From assembly GCF_034259325.1 (NCBI RefSeq), contig NZ_JAXIVS010000012.1, positions 124,001 through 188,000 of the forward strand: 64,000 nt of DNA, given 5' to 3'. The stretch comes from Hyalangium ruber. GTDB taxonomy: Bacteria; Myxococcota; Myxococcia; Myxococcales; Myxococcaceae. Position numbers and translations under genes: made by a program. Shown here piece by piece: positions 8,710 to 16,392 of this stretch (positions within the stretch are counted from its first letter, which is position 1; each line of letters begins with the position of its first letter). The notes beneath the pieces are model-generated. The model was not told the DNA's origin. It did not search any database and was given only the letters and a program-made list of their open reading frames with translations.

Positions 8710-9441
8710 ATGCAGCTGTCCTGTGAAGTCTGCCACTCCCCCTTGCGTGCGGAGGACGTGCGCCTGGACCTCGCGGTGGCCAAGTGCCACGCGTGCAACG
8801 CGGTCTATGACTTGTCCGGGCGCAAGGCGCGAGGGCTGAGCGCCCAGCGCCCGGAGAAGCTTCCACTGCGGCCCAAGGTCGCGCTCCCCTCGAACTTCCG
8901 GGTCGAAGAGGATGGCCCCACCACGCGGATTTCCTGGCGGTGGTTCAACCCCCTCACCCACCTCTTCCTGGCCTTCTTCTGCATCGCGTGGGACGGCTTC
9001 CTGGTGGTCTGGTACGGCATCGCGCTCAACATGGAGGACAAGCCGATCATCATGATCCTCTTCCCCATCGCGCACGTGGCCGTGGGCGTGGGGCTCACCT
9101 ACTCCACGCTGACGGGCTTCGTGAACCGCACCCGCATCGAGGTGAACCGCGACCAGCTCACCATCCGCCACGGCCCCCTGCCCTGGCGAGGCAACCAGGA
9201 TCTGCCGGGACGCCAGCTCACCCAGCTCTACGGGGAAGAGGTGGCCAGGACGAACAAGGGCTCCACGACGTACAGCTACGACCTGCTCGCGCTGGACCGT
9301 GAGGGCCGCAAGGTGAAGCTGCTCAGCGGCCTGACCGAGAAGGACCAGGTGCTCTACCTGGAGCAGACGCTGGAGCGAAAGCTGGGCATCGAGGACGCGG
9401 CGGTGGATGGCGAGCTCGCCCGACGCACCCACGCCGCCTGA
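8710..9441 (+). CDS. zinc-ribbon membrane protein, function unknown
   Basis: 243 residues. The N-terminus is a two-CxxC zinc ribbon (Cys5/Cys8 and Cys28/Cys31: CEVC and CHAC). A basic stretch follows, then two adjacent transmembrane segments at about residues 84-105 and 113-133. The C-terminal half is a soluble beta-rich region (RIEVNRDQLTIRHGPLPWRG) that resembles PH-like membrane-associated domains. Predicted topology is an inner-membrane hairpin with both ends in the cytoplasm. I cannot assign a function; high third-position GC and position in a collinear run support a real gene. Confidence 0.75.
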   Translation: MQLSCEVCHSPLRAEDVRLDLAVAKCHACNAVYDLSGRKARGLSAQRPEKLPLRPKVALPSNFRVEEDGPTTRISWRWFNPLTHLFLAFFCIAWDGFLVVWYGIALNMEDKPIIMILFPIAHVAVGVGLTYSTLTGFVNRTRIEVNRDQLTIRHGPLPWRGNQDLPGRQLTQLYGEEVARTNKGSTTYSYDLLALDREGRKVKLLSGLTEKDQVLYLEQTLERKLGIEDAAVDGELARRTHAA

Positions 9442-9491
9442 GGCGCACGCCGCGCTCGCCTCTGCCTACTGTATAGGTAGAGTGCGCCGCC

Positions 9492-9920
9492 ATGGCGAAG
9501 ACCCAGTACTGGCTGATCAAGAGCGAGCCCTCCGTCTATCCGTACTCCCAGCTCGAGAAGGATCGGAAGACGGAGTGGACGGGGGTGCGCAGCTTCGAGG
9601 CGCGCAACAACCTCCGGGCCATGAAGCCCGGAGACCTGTGCCTCTACTACCACTCGAACGTGGGCAAGGCCGTGGTGGGCGTGGCCCAGGTGCTCACCGC
9701 GCCGGGAGAGGACCCCACCGCGCCGGGAGAGGACTGGGCCGCGGTGAGCGTGGGGCCCGTGGTCGCCTTCCAGCAGCCCGTGGAGCTCGGGACGATCAAG
9801 AAGACCCCCGCGCTGAAGGACTTCCAGCTGCTCACCCGCAGCCGGCTCAGCGTGGCGTCCGTCACCGCCGAGCAATTCAAGCTCGTGCTCAAGATGGGGA
9901 AGACGGCGCTGCCGAAGTAG
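9492..9920 (+). CDS. EVE-domain protein
   Basis: 142 residues forming a single EVE domain: YWLIKSEPSVYPYSQLEKD at the start, W34-T-G-V-R-S-F-EARNNLRAMKPGD, and LYYHSNVGKAVVGVAQV. EVE folds belong to the PUA-like group and are thought to bind modified bases in DNA or RNA. A seven-residue internal duplication (TAPGEDP / TAPGEDW) comes from a 21-base tandem repeat at 9695-9734, in a loop where family members vary. The gene is followed tail-to-tail by the Spy-like gene at 6 bases. Confidence 0.9.
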   Translation: MAKTQYWLIKSEPSVYPYSQLEKDRKTEWTGVRSFEARNNLRAMKPGDLCLYYHSNVGKAVVGVAQVLTAPGEDPTAPGEDWAAVSVGPVVAFQQPVELGTIKKTPALKDFQLLTRSRLSVASVTAEQFKLVLKMGKTALPK

Positions 9921-9926
9921 CAGGCG

Positions 9927-10502
9927 CTACTTCTTCTCGCCGCGCGGGGGCGGCGGCGCCTCATCGGGCCCCTGGAAGTGCCGGATGTGGACCTCGCGCC
10001 GGACCTCGCCCAGCTCGGCCTCGAGCTTCTGCCAGTTGTCCGGGCCCAGCTGCTGCTTGATCTGCAGCATCAGCCCGATGCGGTTCCTGCGCACGGCCGT
10101 CTCCGCGCGCCCCACCGCCTCCACCTGCTGCATCACGGCGTTCTCGCTCGCGTTGGCCGAGCGCAGCAGCTTGTCCAGCTCGAGCTGGGCGCGCTTCAGA
10201 TCCGCCTCCAGGGTGATGAGCTGGTCGTTCGCCGCGAAGGTGAGATCCTGGATTCGCTGGTTGAGCTCCTTCGACAGCCCGAGCTTCTGCACCAGATGCG
10301 GAGGGATGCCATAGGCCGGTGGCGGCAGCGCCACCATCACGGGCGGTACGGGGGGCACGGGCGGCATCGGCGGCATCGGCGGAACCGGGGGGAGATGGCC
10401 CGAGTGGCGCTGGATGACGACGTCCTCACGCGGCTGGGCGGCGGCGGGGAGGGCGAACAGCGCCCCGGTGAGTCCGAGGGACAACATGGCTTTCAGGGTC
10501 AT
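9927..10502 (-). CDS. periplasmic Spy/CnrX-like protein of a sigma-factor operon
   Basis: 191 residues with a cleavable signal (LSLGLTGALFALPAAAQ), a Pro-rich linker of PPM/PPV repeats (about 37-55), then a long alpha-helical hairpin (about 72-165: LNQRIQDLTFAANDQLITLE) like Spy/CpxP/CnrX metal or stress sensors. The tail is charged and Pro-rich. The ATG overlaps the stop of the anti-sigma gene (ATGA), so it is the third gene of a coupled sigma / anti-sigma / periplasmic-protein operon. In Cupriavidus Cnr, a Spy-like sensor of this kind controls the anti-sigma factor. A sensor role here is inferred from that arrangement; a chaperone-like effector is also possible. Confidence 0.7.
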   Translation of the reverse strand: MTLKAMLSLGLTGALFALPAAAQPREDVVIQRHSGHLPPVPPMPPMPPVPPVPPVMVALPPPAYGIPPHLVQKLGLSKELNQRIQDLTFAANDQLITLEADLKRAQLELDKLLRSANASENAVMQQVEAVGRAETAVRRNRIGLMLQIKQQLGPDNWQKLEAELGEVRREVHIRHFQGPDEAPPPPRGEKK

Positions 10503-11041
10503 CGTGCGGGCTCCTGTGTGGGTGAAGCGTGAAGGGGGGCGATGGCCGTCCGGAAGGGGCGATCCTCCAGGGCGACGGTGTCTGGCGGGCGGACCCAGAG
10601 GGCGAGCGCTCCAAAGGGCGCGTAGGTCTCGTCCCGAACGCTCGGGTTGCGCCGCGTGTAGCTCTCGACCTCGTCGATCAGCAGGCCGATCGAGGCCGGC
10701 TCCACTTCGGAGACGAGCTCCGCCTGGGTGACCATCTCGGAGGCAGGTACCGGCTGCACTCGTGGAGGCATGACGAGCAGGGCCACGGCGGCGACCGCTC
10801 CCGTCACGGCGACGCCGGCGAGGGCACGGCGGCGGTGGTGTCGGCGCCGCACCTCGCCCAGCACGGCCTGGCGCGGGATGGGCGCCAGGGCGGGAGGGCT
10901 GGCCAGCCTCAGCTTCGAGGCGGAGGCATGCAGGCGTGCGAGCTCACGGCACCGCGGGCACTGGTCCAGGTGGGCCTGGAAGCCCACGGGACGCGGCAAC
11001 CCTTCGTCCACGATCGCCGCGGCGACATCGTGGCAGGTCAT
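10499..11041 (-). CDS. anti-sigma factor, zinc-finger (zf-HC2) membrane protein
   Basis: 180 residues. The ATG at 11041 overlaps the stop of the ECF sigma gene. The N-terminus has the ZAS-type zinc motif (MTCHDVAAAIVDEGL ... HLDQCPRCRELARLHA), which binds the sigma factor in the cytoplasm. A single transmembrane helix follows at about residues 83-100 (ALAGVAVTGAVAAVALLVM). The short periplasmic part (about 105-180) ends FRTAIAPLHASPTQEPAR. Its stop overlaps the ATG of the Spy-like gene. Expected role: holds the sigma factor inactive until a periplasmic signal. Confidence 0.88.
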   Translation of the reverse strand: MTCHDVAAAIVDEGLPRPVGFQAHLDQCPRCRELARLHASASKLRLASPPALAPIPRQAVLGEVRRRHHRRRALAGVAVTGAVAAVALLVMPPRVQPVPASEMVTQAELVSEVEPASIGLLIDEVESYTRRNPSVRDETYAPFGALALWVRPPDTVALEDRPFRTAIAPLHASPTQEPAR

Positions 11042-11580
11042 GGCATTTCTCCTTTCATCACCAGCGCATCGACAGCCTTGAGCTTCTGGAGCGCCCGGTG
11101 GAGGTGGACGCGAACGGTCCCCCGCCCGATGCCCATGGCCTCGGCGACGGCGTCGAGGTCGAGCCCCTCCAGGTAGCGGAGGGAGAAGGCAGCAGCCTGC
11201 TGCGGGGGGAGCTTCCGCAGTTCGCGCCCCAGGGCCCGCCAGCGCTCGGCCCCGGCGAAGGACTCCTCCGGCGAGGGCGGAGGCTCGGGGCCCAGGTCCA
11301 ACACCTCGCGCAACACATGCCACACCCGCCGGCGACGCAGCAGGCTCATGGCCCGGGACACGAGGATGCGCCGCAGCCAGGCAGGCCCCGCCTGGGGATC
11401 TCGCAGGGTGTGGCGCTTCTCGTAGGCATCCGCGAGAGAGGACTGGACGAGGTCCCTCGCCTCCTCCGGATCCCAGATGAGCCGCCGAGCGAGGCCCAGG
11501 AGCGCTGCCTGCTGGCCCTCGACGAGCGCGTCGAAGTCGAGCACGGCGCTAGCGCGTGTCCCGATTGACGTCTCGTTCAT
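11038..11580 (-). CDS. ECF-family RNA polymerase sigma factor
   Basis: 180 residues from the ATG at 11580; a TTG at 11598 with a better-spaced GGAGG is an alternative and would add six residues. Region 2 is visible as LLGLARRLIWDPEEARDLVQ (about 28-47) with AWLRRILVSRAMSLLRRRR as the basic region 2.4. Region 4 has ELRKLPPQQAAAFSLRYLEG and a helix-turn-helix GIGRGTVRVHLHRALQKLK. It is first of three genes linked by 4-base ATGA overlaps and probably autoregulates from the spacer shared with the divergent sugar-kinase gene. Confidence 0.92.
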   Translation of the reverse strand: MNETSIGTRASAVLDFDALVEGQQAALLGLARRLIWDPEEARDLVQSSLADAYEKRHTLRDPQAGPAWLRRILVSRAMSLLRRRRVWHVLREVLDLGPEPPPSPEESFAGAERWRALGRELRKLPPQQAAAFSLRYLEGLDLDAVAEAMGIGRGTVRVHLHRALQKLKAVDALVMKGEMP

Positions 11581-11664
11581 GGCGGCGGTTTCCCTCAACC
11601 CTTTCCTCCCGAGCTGCTTCTGGGAAATGAGGACGCAGGACTGCGAAAAACGGCATACACGCTC

Positions 11665-11703
11665 GTTTCAAAAGCGCCAAGCGGCTGAAACCTCTAGGGT
11701 TTC
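11665..11703. promoter_or_regulatory. GTTTC/GAAAC inverted repeats between divergent operons
   Basis: The spacer between the sigma-factor operon and the sugar kinase contains GTTTCA (11665), TGAAAC (11686) and GGGTTTC (11697). The latter two form the near palindrome gaaacctctagggtttc. GAAAC-like boxes are common in ECF -35 elements, but no -10 with correct spacing is evident. Operator or autoregulatory site is a guess. Confidence 0.3.
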
Positions 11704-11763
11704 CATCGGAATCCCAGGTGTACTGGGGTCCTCCGAGTGCGGAGAGGTCCGGAGGAGCACCCG

Positions 11764-12760
11764 ATGACGCAAGCGGCCCGGAGCAATGGAAGGCAGATCC
11801 TCGGAGGGCTGGATCTCGGCGGAACGAAGATCCAGGCGGTGCTGCTGGACGCGCGAGGCCAGGTGCTCAGCCAGGCTCGCCGCGTCACCCCGAAGGCGGG
11901 TGGGCCGCCGGCCATCGTCGCGGAGCTGTACGCCACATTAGAGGAGGCGGCGCGGCCGCTGAACGTGGAGCCCTCGGCGCTCACGGGCGTGGGGGTGGGC
12001 GCGCCGGGCGCGGTGGATGCGGCCTCGGGCACGCTGCTGCAGGCGGGGAACCTGCCCGGGTGGACGGGGCCCTACCCGCTGGCCGAGGCGCTCTCGAAGC
12101 GGACGAAGGTGCCGGTGTTCCTTGGCAATGACGTGCAGGTGGCGGTGGCGGCCGAGGCCCGCCTGGGCGCGGGGCGTGGGTACCGCTCGCTGCTGGGGGT
12201 GTGGTGGGGCACGGGTGGGCGGAGGAATCATCCTCGACGGGCGGCGATGGACGGGGCGCGGCGCGGCCGGGGAGATCGGCCACATCGTGGTGCGGCGCGG
12301 AGGGGCCCGCTGCTCGTGCGGGCGCAAGGGGTGCCTGGAGGCGTATGCCGGGCGCGGGGCCCTGGAGCGCAAGGCGCGCAGGGCCGTCGAGCTGGGACAG
12401 AAGACGCGCCTGTTCGAGCTGATGGAGGCCAAGGGCAAGGACCGGCTCACCAGCGGCGTGTGGGCCCGCGCGCTCAAGGAGGAGGACGCGCTGGCCGAGC
12501 GGCTCATCCATCGGGCGATCCGGATGCTGGGCGCGGGCATCGCGTCGGCGGTGAACCTGCTCGACGTGGAGGCGGTGATCATCGGAGGAGGACTGGGGAG
12601 TCGCCTGGGGCAGCCCTACCTCGAGCGCCTCAGCCACGCGATGCAGCCCCACCTCTTCGTCTCCCAGCGGCCTCCTGCCTTGCGCCTGCTGGAGCTGGGA
12701 GAGCTGTCCGGCGCCATCGGAGCGGCGCTGCTCGCCGAGCCCGTGGCCGCGCCGGACTGA
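11764..12760 (+). pseudogene. ROK-family sugar kinase (glucokinase-like) with a frameshift
   Basis: The ATG at 11764 follows GGAGGAGC. The first frame gives the ROK ATP-binding start LGGLDLGGTKIQAVLLDARG, GVGVGAPGAVD and FLGNDVQVAVAAEARLGAG up to LLGVWWGTG at about 12220. The protein continues in the next frame as VGGGIILDGRRW, EIGHIVVRRGG, the zinc motif CSCGRKGCLEAYAG and VEAVIIGGGLG, ending at 12760. The canonical join would be GTGVGGG, so two bases appear to be missing in the g/t-rich run around 12218-12226. Apart from this the gene is full length and undecayed. It is either a recent inactivating deletion or a sequencing error. In the first frame a junk tail runs to 12837. Confidence 0.85.
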
Positions 12761-12821
12761 GCCCATCCGACAGCCGGAGCGCTCGCCGGGAAGGTGACTT
12801 GAAAGAGAGGGCTGATCCGTA

Positions 12822-12838
12822 CCTACTCATGGAGTAGG
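12822..12838. repeat. palindromic element upstream of the first membrane kinase
   Basis: cctactcatggagtagg, an inverted repeat of CCTAC/GTAGG around TCATG. With flanking gctgatcc (12811-12818) and ggctg it recurs at 14399-14430 before the paralogous kinase. It lies 11 bases before the ATG at 12850, so it could be an operator or an mRNA hairpin affecting initiation. Confidence 0.55.
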
Positions 12839-12849
12839 CTGCGCGGGGG

Positions 12850-14340
12850 ATGGACCTTCCGAGCGCATGCGAGCTGCATCCGGCGTCTCTTCCCGCGGGC
12901 ACGCGGGTGGGCCACTGGCGCATTCTCGACTGGCGCGGCCGGGGCACTTCCGGCGCCGTCTACCGCGCAGTCCGCGCGGATCTGCCTCACGGCGAGCCCG
13001 TCGCTCTGAAGCTGGCTCTCACCCCGCTGGATCCTCGCTTCTCGCGCGAGGTAACCCTTCTGTCGCGTCTCAAACACCCCCACGTGCCGGCAGTGCTGGC
13101 GCATGGCCGGTGGGAACACGAGGGGCGCCTCTACCCTTACCTCGTCATGCAGTGGGTGGAGGGCTCGCCCCTCTACGATTGGGCCGCCACGCATAACCCC
13201 ACCTCGCGCCAGGCCATGCGGGTGCTGGCCCAGGTGGCGCGAGCGCTCCAGGCCACCCATGCGGTGGGGGGCGTTCACCGGGATGTGAAGGGAGACAACC
13301 TGCTGGTGCGGGCCGATGGCCAGGCCTGTCTCATGGACTTCGGCTCGGGTCACTACGCGGGGGCCTCGCTGCTCACCTTCGAGCCGCTGCCGCCGGGCAC
13401 TCCGACCTACCGCAGCCCTGAAGCGTGGCGATTCTCCATCGAGTCCAGCCACCTGCGCACCGCGCACTACCCGGCCAACCCGGCGGATGATCTGTTCGCC
13501 CTGGGCGTCACCGCCTATCGGCTCGTCACCGAGGAGTATCCCCCCACCACGGATCCGGGAGAGCACAGCGCCCGCCTCTGGTACCTGGACAGCGCCGGCC
13601 CCCGTGCGCCCTGGCGGCTCAACCCGAGGGTGGATCCCCAGCTGAGCACGCTCATCCTGCGCATGCTCGCGGTGCGCCCTGCGTTCCGAGGCACGGCCCG
13701 GGAGCTGGCGGGATTGTTGGAGCAGGAGGCTGAGTCCGCGGGTCCTCAAGCGGACCAGCCCCTGTTTGCCGGGCAGCCTTCCCCTCCGGTGCCACCCACG
13801 CAGAGGGAGAGCGAAACGCTCGTGTGGGCCGCAGCCGCCCCCGAGCAACACGAGCCACCTGCACCAGGGCTGGTGTGGCTACCGTGGCTGGGGGCTGGCA
13901 TCGCCATCGTGCTGCTGCTGGTGCTCTGCCTGTGGTGGCAGGCGCTTGCGCCGCGACTGGAGGACAGGCCCGCGATTGCGTACCCATCCGAGCGCCCCGG
14001 TCTCGCCGGAGAGTTGGAGGACGGAGGCACCGTGGAGCTGGCACCCGCGGCGCTCACCGCTCCCATCAAGGAGTTCTCCATCCCTCGAGATTGGCCCGGA
14101 CTCACCCTGGACATCCCCCGAGGGCCGCTACCTGGGCAGCGTCGGCCGGACATGACAGGCAAGTGCCGTCGGCAACGAGAGATCGCCATCAATGGCGGAT
14201 GTTGGGTCGAGCTCGCCAATGAGAAGCCTCCTTGCGAGGAAGATGGCTATGCCTGGGGGGGAGCTTGCTACTACCCCGTGGTGGACAGTCCCAGGCAGCC
14301 CCTGTCCGACAACCCAGCACCGCTCCATGGCGAACACTGA
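12850..14340 (+). CDS. membrane Ser/Thr protein kinase with Cys-containing C-terminal tail (copy 1)
   Basis: 496 residues. A Hanks-type kinase domain spans about 22-310: Gly loop GRGTSGAVYRA, Lys54 in VALKLAL, Glu67, catalytic HRDVKGDN (143-150), DFG at 163-165 and SPEAW (189-193). A Pro-rich juxtamembrane linker follows, then one transmembrane helix at about 339-358. The outside tail of about 130 residues ends in a conserved motif with four Cys: GKCRR, INGGCW, KPPCEED, GACYYP. It is 60-70 percent alike by eye to the next gene. All catalytic residues are present, so it is probably active; the substrate and signal are unknown. Confidence 0.88.
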   Translation: MDLPSACELHPASLPAGTRVGHWRILDWRGRGTSGAVYRAVRADLPHGEPVALKLALTPLDPRFSREVTLLSRLKHPHVPAVLAHGRWEHEGRLYPYLVMQWVEGSPLYDWAATHNPTSRQAMRVLAQVARALQATHAVGGVHRDVKGDNLLVRADGQACLMDFGSGHYAGASLLTFEPLPPGTPTYRSPEAWRFSIESSHLRTAHYPANPADDLFALGVTAYRLVTEEYPPTTDPGEHSARLWYLDSAGPRAPWRLNPRVDPQLSTLILRMLAVRPAFRGTARELAGLLEQEAESAGPQADQPLFAGQPSPPVPPTQRESETLVWAAAAPEQHEPPAPGLVWLPWLGAGIAIVLLLVLCLWWQALAPRLEDRPAIAYPSERPGLAGELEDGGTVELAPAALTAPIKEFSIPRDWPGLTLDIPRGPLPGQRRPDMTGKCRRQREIAINGGCWVELANEKPPCEEDGYAWGGACYYPVVDSPRQPLSDNPAPLHGEH

Positions 14341-14409
14341 GACGAACTGCCCCTGAAGCCAGCGCATTGGCTGGCAGACAGGCAACCTCATGGATGGTGC
14401 TGATCCCTG

Positions 14410-14426
14410 CCTACTCATGAGGTAGG
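14410..14426. repeat. palindromic element upstream of the second membrane kinase
   Basis: cctactcatgaggtagg, nearly identical to the element at 12822-12838 and preceded by the same gctgatcc. Here it lies 45 bases before the chosen ATG at 14472, so a transcriptional role fits both sites better than a fixed translational one. Confidence 0.5.
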
Positions 14427-14471
14427 CTGTGCGCGGCCGAGGTGGCCACTCCCCTCACCGCGAGGCATCGG

Positions 14472-16013
14472 ATGGACCTTTCGCGCGCACCTGAGCTGCA
14501 TCCGGCTTCCCTGCCTCCGGGCACCCGAGTGAATAACTGGCGCATCCTCAAGTGGCGCGGCCGGGGCACCTATGGCGCCGTCTACCGCGCCGTCCGCATC
14601 GACTCGCCCCAGTCCGAGCCCGTAGCCCTCAAGCTGGCGCTCACCCCACTGGATCCCCGCTTCGAGCGAGAGGTGACGCTGCTGTCGCGCCTCGAGCACC
14701 CTCACGTGCCGGCATTGCTGGCGCACGGCCAGTGGGAGCATACGGGACACATCTACCCCTACCTCGTCATGCAATGGGTAGAGGGCTCATCGCTCTACGA
14801 CTGGGCCGCCACCAGCAACCCCTCCTCGCGCCAGGCCATGCGGGTGCTGGCCCAGGTGGCTCGCGCGCTCCAGGCCACCCATGCGGCCGGCGGAGTCCAC
14901 CGCGACGTAAAGGGAGACAACCTGCTGGTGCGGGCCGATGGCCAGGCCTGCCTCATGGACTTCGGCTCCAGCCACCACACGGGAGCATCACTGCTCACCT
15001 TCGAGCCGCTGCCTCCGGGGACTGCCGCATACCGCAGTCCCGAGGCCTGGCGCTTCGCCATCGAGTTCAACCATCTGCGCACCGCGCACTACCCGGCCAA
15101 CCCAGCGGATGACCTCTTTGCTCTGGGCGTCACCGCTTATCGACTCGTCACCAACGAGTACCCGCCCGCCACGGATCCAGGCGATACCCACTCTCGCCTC
15201 TGGTACGTGGACGGAGCCAGCCCCCGTACTCCTTGGACACTCAACTCGAGAGTGGATCCCCAGCTGAGCGCCCTCATCCTGCGCATGCTCTCGGTGCGTC
15301 CCGAGGCCCGAGGCACGGCTCGGGAGCTGGCTGGATTGTTGGAGGAGGAAGTCGAGTGCGCGGGTCCCAACGCGGACCAGCCGCTGTTTCTCCGGCAGCC
15401 GCAACTGTCCGCTCACGTGCCGCGCCCAGAGGAGAGAGTCGTGGCCCAGCAGCAAGTCGCTGCCGAAAAGGCAGCGGCGGCGCGACGAGAGGCAGAGGAG
15501 CTTGCACAGGCTCTGGCTTCCTCCCAGCGTGCCCATCCGCCGGCTCATGGCTGGATGTGGATGCCCTGGCTGGGCGCGGGCATTGCCGTGCTGGTGCTCA
15601 TGCTGGGAACGCGACAGGAAGCGCCTGGGCCACTCCCTGAGGAGGAAGCGCCCGCCGTTGCACAGACCGAAAGACCAGACGGAGGTAGTAGTGATGGCGG
15701 CACCGTGGAGTTAGCCCAGGAGGTCCTCACCTCGCACATGAAGGAGACCGAGCTTCCTCAAGAATGGTTCGGCATCAGCCTGGACGTACCTCCCAAGCCT
15801 CTTCCCGGGCAGCGTCGACCCGATAGCACCGGCCAATGTCGGCGGAGGGGTGAAATGACCATCAACGATGGGTGCTGGGTTCAGGTCGCAGGCGTGAGCC
15901 CTCCGTGCGATGAAGGTCAGTACGAATGGATGGGTCGTTGCTACAGCCCGGTCTATGCCCCACTCAGGCAGCCCACCTCGAAACAGCCGAAACCAAGCCA
16001 TGGCACGCAATGA
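14472..16013 (+). CDS. membrane Ser/Thr protein kinase with Cys-containing C-terminal tail (copy 2)
   Basis: 513 residues from the ATG at 14472, chosen because MDLSRAPELHPASLP aligns with the start of copy 1; a GTG at 14442 is possible. The kinase core is intact (GRGTYGAVYRA, VALKLAL, GGVHRDVKGDN, LMDFGSS, SPEAW). A helical Ala/Glu-rich linker (VAQQQVAAEKAAAARREAE) precedes the transmembrane helix (WLGAGIAVLVLMLG). The tail repeats the Cys motif of copy 1: GQCRR, INDGCW, SPPCDEGQYEW, GRCYSP. The two genes and the orphan tail downstream look like tandem duplication products. Confidence 0.87.
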   Translation: MDLSRAPELHPASLPPGTRVNNWRILKWRGRGTYGAVYRAVRIDSPQSEPVALKLALTPLDPRFEREVTLLSRLEHPHVPALLAHGQWEHTGHIYPYLVMQWVEGSSLYDWAATSNPSSRQAMRVLAQVARALQATHAAGGVHRDVKGDNLLVRADGQACLMDFGSSHHTGASLLTFEPLPPGTAAYRSPEAWRFAIEFNHLRTAHYPANPADDLFALGVTAYRLVTNEYPPATDPGDTHSRLWYVDGASPRTPWTLNSRVDPQLSALILRMLSVRPEARGTARELAGLLEEEVECAGPNADQPLFLRQPQLSAHVPRPEERVVAQQQVAAEKAAAARREAEELAQALASSQRAHPPAHGWMWMPWLGAGIAVLVLMLGTRQEAPGPLPEEEAPAVAQTERPDGGSSDGGTVELAQEVLTSHMKETELPQEWFGISLDVPPKPLPGQRRPDSTGQCRRRGEMTINDGCWVQVAGVSPPCDEGQYEWMGRCYSPVYAPLRQPTSKQPKPSHGTQ

Positions 16014-16362
16014 ACGTCCGCAGAGACAGGCAATGGTGTGGACGCCCCGGCTGAGCGCGGGCATCGCCGTGTTGGTGCTGACGCTGGAAACGCGCCCTGT
16101 GAAGGAGAGCGCGCCCCTACAAGGCTGGTCCAGCATTGCTCTGGACCTGCCCCCCAAGCCTTTGCCTGGGCAACGCCGACCAAACAGCGCTGGGAAATGT
16201 CAATCCAGGGAGGTGGCCATCAATGGTGGATGTTGGAAACGACTCGCATCCGATGTGCAGCCTCCGTGTAACGATGATGAATACGCGTGGAGAGGCTCTT
16301 GCTATTACCCTGCCTACGACACAGTCCGGCAGCCCACCTCGGAACCGCCGACAGCGCGATGA
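16000..16362 (+). CDS. orphan copy of the kinase C-terminal tail (no kinase domain)
   Basis: Up to 120 residues starting in the last codons of copy 2 (ATG 16000; ATG 16033 also possible). It consists only of a membrane segment (RLSAGIAVLVLTL) and the Cys-containing outer tail: LPGQRRPNSAGKC, INGGCW, QPPCNDDEYAW, GSCYYP. It is clearly homologous to the ends of the two kinases, including PPKPLPGQRRP. There is no good ribosome-binding site. It may be a duplication remnant, or a small protein that mimics the kinase sensor tail. Confidence 0.5.
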   Translation: MARNERPQRQAMVWTPRLSAGIAVLVLTLETRPVKESAPLQGWSSIALDLPPKPLPGQRRPNSAGKCQSREVAINGGCWKRLASDVQPPCNDDEYAWRGSCYYPAYDTVRQPTSEPPTAR

Positions 16363-16392
16363 CTCTCCCGTGGCTATAGTAAGGCTCCCCTT

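Noticed and set aside
11665-11705. ECF promoter for the sigma operon
   Set aside because: GAAAC is present but no CGT-type -10 lies at 16-17 bases; kept only as a weak possible regulatory site.
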